Of a stretch of 64,000 bases of DNA, positions 57,813 through 64,000 are shown one piece after another. The stretch spans positions 19,013,501-19,077,500 of the forward strand of contig NC_080414.1 in NCBI RefSeq assembly GCF_030265065.1. The letters are read 5' to 3'. The notes beneath the pieces are model-generated. The model was given only the letters and a program-made list of their open reading frames with translations. It did no database searches and was not told the origin of the DNA. Both the position numbers and the translations under genes were made by a program. Position 1 is the first letter of the stretch, and each line of letters starts with the position of its first letter. The stretch is from Corythoichthys intestinalis. Taxonomy: Eukaryota; Chordata; Actinopteri; Syngnathiformes; Syngnathidae.

Positions 57813-60800
57813 TTAGCTTAAAAAAAGTGTCTTCTCACGGTCCGCCGCCCGGTGTTCCGGAGAGAGAGGCGGCGAGGCCCCCATTCCAGTACCCGTCGTC
57901 CCCTGATCCGCGGAGGTGACGGCCGAGTCCTGGTCAGGTTCGCCCCTCCTGGCCCGCCGCCGGTCCTCCTCCTTCTTCCACTTCATGCGGCGGTTCTGGA
58001 ACCAGATCTTGATGTGGCGTTCGGTCAGGCTGAGAGTTAGCGCCAGTTCCACGCGACGCGGCCTGGAGATGTAGCGGTTAAATAGGAATTCCTTCTCCAG
58101 CTCCAGAAGCTGAGCACGCGTGTACGCCGTGCGTGTACGCTTGCTCTCCTCGGCTTCCGCCATCATGTACGGACCTGAGTGTACACCGATAAAAAGCATA
58201 ATGCAAATAGTGACACCGTTACAGGTCATGATTTCATGGTGTAATTCAACGGGCATTGCATGTCAAGAAGAAATTCCTGAAAGTTTTTTTTACATTGACT
58301 GTCAACATGCGTTGCTGCACCATTTGTGTTTATCCATTGTTTAAAGGGCCATATTTCAGGCCTCTTAGCGGTTGAATTTGTTAAAAGTCATGCATCATAA
58401 CGTCCATAAACTCATATACAGTAGAACATAAGACAACAAAAATCAATAATGAAACATTTTACATGAGAAATAATTTCATTTTGGGTGCATGATGTCGGTT
58501 TTGGAGCCTTCCGCACTAGAATATAATGTTGTGATTGATAGTGCATGACTATGGTCACAAAATACAGCGAACATTTAATTTGTCATTTATATAATAAGCA
58601 CTCACATTCTATTTCATAAAACCAATAAATGAAAAATACATTTTATCTCCATCTTGTATGCGTAAATAACTAAAGTTGCACATCCAATTTCGGTGTAATT
58701 CAACAGGCATTGCGTTTCAAGAAGAAATCCTGAAAGTTTTGTTACATTGACTGTCGGTATGCGTTGTTGCACGATTTTTGTTCATCCATTGTTTTAAGGG
58801 CCATATTTCAGGTCTCTTAGCGGTTGAATTTGTTAAAAATCATGCATCATAACTAGGGTTGTTCTGATCATGTTTTTTTGCTCCCGAGCGCCGATACCGA
58901 TCGTTTTAGTTTGAGTGTCTGCCGATCCCAATATTTCCCGATCCGATTGCTTTTTTTTTTGCTTCCCGATTCAATTCCAATCATTCCCGATAATTTTTCC
59001 CGATCATATACATTTTGGCAATGCATTAAGAAAAAAATGAATAAAACTCGGACGAATATATACATTCAACATACAGTACATAAGTACTGTATTTGTTTAT
59101 TATGACAATAAATCCTCAAGATGGCATTTACATTATTAACATTCTTTCTGTGAGAAGGATCCACGGATAGAAAGACTTGTAATTCTTAAAGGATAAATGT
59201 GACTTTGTATATTGTGACTAAATATTGCCATCTAGTGTATTTGTTGAACTTTCAGTCAATGATACTGTAGCCATTTAACTCTTCTGCCCAAATGCATGAT
59301 GGGAAGTGCAACCATGACTGTGCGTAGGGGCACTAATTGATATATCTTCTCTGCGTTGGGAAGTAACATAGGATGTTAAGAAAAAGATCAACCACTACCT
59401 TTCTTCCCCACATTGCTTCTCACGGTTTTTCTAATAGATGAGAGAGGGATTTTAAGGCTTTAGCCAATTAAAAAAAGGCTTCAAAGGCTGCCAAAATTCA
59501 CTCTACTCATTTGACGCTGCCTTTTAGCACTATATATGTATAAAACGGCGCCATTATAGATTGAACGCGACAATGTGTGAGGGGATCGTGCAGCGCATGC
59601 GTTAATTGCGTTAAATGTTTTAACGTGATTAATTTAAAAAAAATAAATTACCGCCATTAACGCGATAAATTTAATAGCCCTACTTTAAGCCAAAACTAAA
59701 GACTCTAGATGAGTGTAAGACATTTTGTCTGTAACGTTAAATACAATTAGAATACGATTTAATTAAAAAATATATATATTAAAAAAAAGGCATGTCCGAT
59801 ATTTTTCTGCCGATTCCGATACTTTGAAAATGACATGATCGGACCCGATAGATCGGCATGCATAACATCCATAAACTCATATACAGTAGAACATAAGACA
59901 ACAAAAATCAATAATGAAACATTTTACATGGGAAATAATTTCATTTTGGGTGCATGATGTCGGTTTTGGAGCCTTCCGCACTAGAATATAATGTTGTGAT
60001 TAATAGTGCATGACTATGGTCACAAAATACAGTGAACATTTAATTTGTCATTTATATAATAAGCACTCACATTCTATTTCATAAAACCAATAAATGAAAA
60101 ATACATTTTATCTCCATCTTGTATGCGTAAATAACTGGAGTTGCACATCCAATTTCTTTGTAAAGGCAATGACAAAGACTGTTCTACAGTATATAAAATT
60201 AACTATAACTAGATTTAATACTATTTTAGAACAGGTTTTACACAATTGTTTAATTCAGTTCCCTTGAAAATTATTATTTGTAATAACGAAATTAAAGATC
60301 AGCATATTTTGAACTCGGTTAAATTCAAACATTCTATTTTATATAAACCATGTAGGATATCAAAACGCTCTACAATTAGAAACCATTATAAAAGACGAAT
60401 TCATTTCCTCACATGTAAATAATGCCACACTTTACACCAACACTAAAATGGTATGAATAATATTAATTATATTTTTTTAATGACAGCTTGCTGTGGTTTG
60501 ATACATAGACAAATGTAACTGTAATGCGACAAAAAGCTGAATCCCAACGCAAAAAGGGCATTCACGCGAGCAAAATTGTTTTTTTCCCCCTCAAAGTTTA
60601 AAGTTCACGAAGTCACAATTGTTTGAAAATTATGTTTACTTATTAACTTTTTCCTCGATAAGAAACAATTAATTAAAAAAAACAATAAAACAAGGAGTCA
60701 TTTATTGGGTTTATAAATGGCCTAAGAAATTCAACTGATAATAAAAGTGACTAAAAGCAAATATAATAATTTTTGCATGTTCGGGCTACCTGTCCACTGC

Positions 60801-61177
60801 GTCTTCCATGCGTGGGAGTGGGTTTTGGTGCTTTTCATCCAAGGGAAAGGTAGGTGAAAGCGATTCTGCTCGTCCACGTCCCCGAAGGCCGCGACGGGCG
60901 TGAGCGGCTGCGGGTGTTGAGGCACTTGGGGCGGCTGCGGCTGGTGGTGCAGCAGCGGGATCCCGAGGTCTTCCCGGAGAGGGAGCCCGTACGCGGGGTC
61001 CGCTAAGACGTCGGCTGCCTCTAAGGTGGCTCCGGGCGGGTACGCGGCCTGCACCTGCCGGGTCATGTAGAGGCAGGGCGGCGGGTTGAGGGCGAACTCC
61101 TCCGGGGTGGCCCCTCGCTGGTACGCGCATGAATCCTTGAAGTGGTTCTGCTGGTACGCGTGGTTGTCCCGATGCAT
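57813..61177 (-). CDS. pdx1: PDX1, pancreatic and duodenal homeobox 1 (ParaHox)
   Basis: Two exons: 61177-60790 (388 nt) and 58174-57813 (362 nt), 249 aa. It is a nuclear homeodomain transcription factor for pancreas and beta-cell identity. Exon 1 starts [10 protein letters not shown], includes the conserved KDSCAYQRG block and the PBX-binding hexapeptide FPWMK. The splice restores [12 protein letters not shown] as in other PDX1 proteins. Exon 2 holds the homeodomain, from [19 protein letters not shown] through [17 protein letters not shown], with the His-type ParaHox residue before IKIWF, then a short tail ending LFLS. Two longer in-frame upstream starts exist but MHRDN aligns with the family. 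The 2.6-kb intron contains a tandem duplication and a hAT insertion. No cdx gene lies between pdx1 and urad. Confidence 0.96.
58239..60150. repeat. Tandem duplication in the pdx1 intron
   Basis: A unit of about 455 bp (58239-58691) beginning GGTGTAATTCAACGGGCATT is repeated directly from 58692 (GGTGTAATTCAACAGGCATT). The second unit is split by the hAT at 58854-59858 and resumes to about 60150. The copies are highly similar. Confidence 0.88.
58854..59858 (+). mobile_element. hAT MITE (CCGATC-rich family), copy 3
   Basis: About 1 kb, left TAGGGTTGTTCTGATCATG, right GATCGGACCCGATAGATCGG. Flanks resemble CATCATAAC and CATAAC. Closely related to 3352-4369. Inserted into the second unit of the pdx1 intron duplication. 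Confidence 0.8.
60151..60789. other. Remainder of the pdx1 intron
   Basis: A/T-rich intron DNA up to the exon 1 donor; no transposon ends or exon-like sequence seen. Confidence 0.5.
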
Positions 61178-61469
61178 GGCTGCCGCTCGCTGCCGGGCCC
61201 CTTGCCCCTGGCGTGGACCTTCTCCTCTGGTGGCTGCGCCCACTTGGCGTGTGCAGGTGCGCCCGAGGTGGGACCACGTGAGTCGGCAGGGAGGGCGTTC
61301 ATTGGCTTAGTAGAGAGTCTTTACTAGATCGAAGGAGGTAAATGAACGTAATAAAAGTAATCCCATGGTCATCAAATCCAAGTTTTTTCGGTGGGTCTTT
61401 TATCCTGTTCAAAAGTTGACACTTCAGACCTTCAACTCTTAATAGGGCAAGTGATTATTTTTAGTCATT

Positions 61470-61507
<38 letters not shown>

Positions 61508-61810
61508 AAATATTAAAAACTATTTAAAAAAAATATTCATCATTGGGTTTTTTGTACTTTTTGTAATTATAAATAAAGGTATACGTTAACACAATGTTAA
61601 AAAAAATAAAATGAAATAAAACAGAAATATAGATCAGTTCGTCCCGAAAGTAATACTCTAGGTTGTTGTTGTTTTTTTGCCCATAGTATTTAACTCATTG
61701 CACGCCATTGGTGATAGCTGCCGTGAAGGCTCACGTTTTAGTGCCATTGATGTCGAGCGCTGTCAATAGCAACCAGTGAGTTAAATGAGAGTCCTTTAAG
61801 GGTTTTATAT
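61178..61810 (-). other. pdx1 upstream region
   Basis: 5' flank of pdx1. GC-rich up to about 61300, then A/T-rich with a poly-A tract at about 61470-61504. No TATA box or conserved enhancer block could be assigned by eye. Confidence 0.4.
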
Positions 61811-62774
61811 ATATGGCAGAAAACAGAAAAGGCTGAAAAAGCAGTTTCTGCTCTTTAACTCCTCTTTAAAATAAACAGCTGTATTTGAAGCCAAAAGAAC
61901 TGTTGTGTTCGATAGAAAAATATGTCTATATGCTGCCATAGCAGATTCATGGCGCATTAAGCACCCGAATTATTTTTAATTTGTCCGTTTTACCCTGGAA
62001 ACCCCCGTTTACAGATTTCACGCAACCGCTTTTGTTTCAACCCAGGCATAAAACGGTAATTACATTTATCATTCGAAATGTCATTTTTAGCTTAGAATCA
62101 TTACTTGATGTCTAATATTTCATTAAAAAACTTTTTAAAAAATTATTCACTAACATATTTTAAACAAATTACATCCCAATGAAAAAATGGTGTCTGTAAA
62201 TAAGTCACGGGTATCTACCTCATATGTATCGCTTAATTGTATTTTTTTGTTGTTACTGTCGCATTTTCCCCGACATGATAAATGATAATCGATCCAAATA
62301 CAGAAACATTGAAAAAAATAAAATTAAATTTAAAAAACGTTTAAAAGGGTAAATATATGAAAATCTCTACCACTCATTGATGTATATGATTTTTGCATCG
62401 CGACCCTTGTTATATTACCGTGTTTCACCCATAAAATAAAATAAAATAAATTCGGCTGGGGCCGTTCACAGCTGTCTTGACACTCAGTGATACATTCTAC
62501 ATGGAGTTTTTTGATCAAAACAAGCTAAGTACGCGATAATATCTTGTTAAAATCATGGCGTCTTTAATTATGCTCTCTCATGCTATACATCCAGTTAAGG
62601 TTTTGCTGTTTAAAAAAAAAAAAAACTCCCATTCAAATTTCTTATTCCCCCAGAAAATTGAGATTTTAAGCTTTCCAAGGATGTATCACACATGCATATC
62701 GGACACTTCTAAAATTTGGCCAAATTGGGGGTCTCAGAGCGGAACTTCAAGTCACCTGAGTGTTTTCCACCATA
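61811..62774. mobile_element. Unclassified TIR repeat, copy C
   Basis: Left ATATGGCAGAAAACAG, right GTGTTTTCCACCATATAC. About 960 bp, same family as 43448-46668 and 53257-54166. An AT microsatellite follows to about 62805. Confidence 0.65.
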
Positions 62775-62805
62775 TACAGTATATATAAATATATATATAT
62801 ATATA

Positions 62806-64000
62806 CACACACTCACTGGCCACTTTATTAGTTACACCTGTCCAACTGCTCGTTAACACTTAATTTCTAATCAGCCAATCACATGGCGGGACCTCAGTGC
62901 ATTTAGGCATGTAGACATGGTTTAAGACAGGGGTGGGCAAACTATTCCACAAAGAGCCGCAGTGGGTGCGGGTTTTTGTTGCAACCCATTAAGAGGACAC
63001 ATTTTCACCAATCTGCTGTTTTACAAGTGCAATCAGTCGATTGCAGTCAGGTGCTTCTTATTTCTGCTGAAACCTCATTGGTTATACTATAGCTGTGCTG
63101 GGTCAGTTGGAACAAAAACCAGGACCCTCTGCGGCCCTCGAGGACCGGTTTGCCCACCCCTGGTTTAAGACAATCTCCTGCAGTTCAAACCGAGCATTAG
63201 TATGGGGAAGAAAGGTGATTTGAGTGACTTTGAACGTGGCATGGTTGTTGGTGCCAGAAGGGGTGGTCTGAGTATTTCAGAAACTGCTGATCTACTGGGA
63301 TTTTCACACACAACCATCTCTAGGGTTTACAGAGAATGGTCCGAAAAAGAAAAAATATCCAGTGAGCGGCAGTTCTGTGGGCGGAAATGCCTTGTTGATG
63401 CCAGAGGTCAGAGAAGAATGGCCAGACTGGTTCGAGCTGATAGAAAGGCAACAGTGACTCAAATAACCATCCGTTACAACCAAGGTAGGCAGAAGAGCAT
63501 CTCTGAACGCACAGTACGTCGAACTTTCAGTCAGATGGGCTACAGCAGCAGAAGACCACACCGGGTGCCACTCCTTTCGGCTAAGAACAGGAAACTGAGG
63601 CTACAATTTGCACAAGCTCATCGAAATTGGACAATAGAAGATTGGAAAAATGTTGCCTGGTCTGATGAGTCTCGATTTCTGTTGCGACATTCGGATTGTA
63701 TGGTCAGAATTTGGCGTCAACAACTTGAAACCATGGATCCATCCTGCCTTGATTCAACGGTTCAGGCTGGTGGTGGTGGTGTAATGGTGTGGGGGATATT
63801 TTCTTGGCACTCTTTGGGCCCCTTGTTACTAATTGAGCATCGTTGGAACGCCACAGCCTACCTGAGTATTGTTGCTGTTTCAGCAGGTTAATGTGCCACG
63901 TCAAAAAGCTGGAATCATCTGAGACTGGTTGCTTGAACATGACAATGAGTTCACAGTACTCAAATGGCCTCCACAGTCACCAGATCTCAATCCAATAGAG
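62806..64000 (+). mobile_element. Tc1-like transposon running off the window
   Basis: Starts CACACTCACTGGCCACTTTA, a common fish Tc1 family. Transposase from 63202 (MGKKGDLSDFERGMVVGARR) with two HTH regions, GRKCLVDARGQRRM and [11 protein letters not shown]. Frame is lost near 63885; the DDE tail (LEHDNEFTVLKWPPQSPDLNPIE) continues in another frame to the end. Its 5' non-coding part is split by a hAT at 62928-63162. Confidence 0.92.
62928..63162. mobile_element. hAT MITE (CAGGGGTGGGCAAAC family)
   Basis: 235 bp, ends CAGGGGTGGGCAAAC and GTTTGCCCACCCCTG, exact 8-bp duplication GTTTAAGA (62920-62927, 63163-63170). Inserted in the 5' part of the terminal Tc1 element. Confidence 0.93.

Noticed and set aside
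60786-61277. 163-aa ORF in a second frame over pdx1 exon 1
   Set aside because: GC-rich shadow of the pdx1 reading frame.

Overview
This 64-kb window is vertebrate nuclear DNA, most likely from a percomorph-type teleost. The genes have many short exons with GT-AG introns, several introns are only 60-100 bp, and the rest is packed with fish-type hAT and Tc1 transposons. The gene order matches the flank of the vertebrate ParaHox locus: pan3 (-), flt3 (+), a THAP-domain gene (+), urad (+), pdx1 (-). Tetrapods have CDX2 between PDX1 and URAD. No cdx homeobox is visible here, which fits the known loss of cdx2 in teleosts.

Layout: 1-16,769 is pan3 on the minus strand (18 coding exons, 792 codons), with a GC-rich promoter to about 17.0 kb. 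17.0-20.5 kb is transposon-filled spacer between the divergent pan3 and flt3. 20,503-36,841 is flt3 (23 coding exons, 986 codons, an intact class III receptor tyrosine kinase). Its originally tiny introns have been inflated by two Tc1 elements and one deeply nested hAT stack. 38,769-49,884 is a THAP-domain gene with a short P-element-transposase-like segment, whose introns are full of transposons. 52,524-53,164 is urad, a purine-catabolism enzyme. 53.3-57.8 kb is transposon DNA plus an isolated THAP-like exon. 57,813-61,177 is pdx1 (two exons, 249 codons). 61.8-64.0 kb is a TIR repeat and a Tc1 transposon that runs off the end.

All coding models were assembled by hand from exon homology, splice sites and phase. 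For pan3, flt3, urad and pdx1 the summed exon lengths are divisible by three and end at plausible stops. Families were named from memory of human and zebrafish proteins; no database search was run.

The most notable observations are: (1) the last recognised THAP exon can splice in frame into the first urad exon, predicting a THAP-urate-pathway fusion protein of about 466 residues; (2) a 480-bp LTR element in miniature (TRIM) with a tRNA-like LTR, a His-type primer-binding site and a 4-bp target duplication; (3) an ancestral ~87-bp flt3 intron expanded to 6.4 kb by hAT elements nested several deep, inserted 12 nt from the splice donor; (4) a hAT MITE that apparently jumped as a composite using a duplicated right end; (5) CTCF-like motifs carried by nearly every copy of the commonest MITE across the locus.
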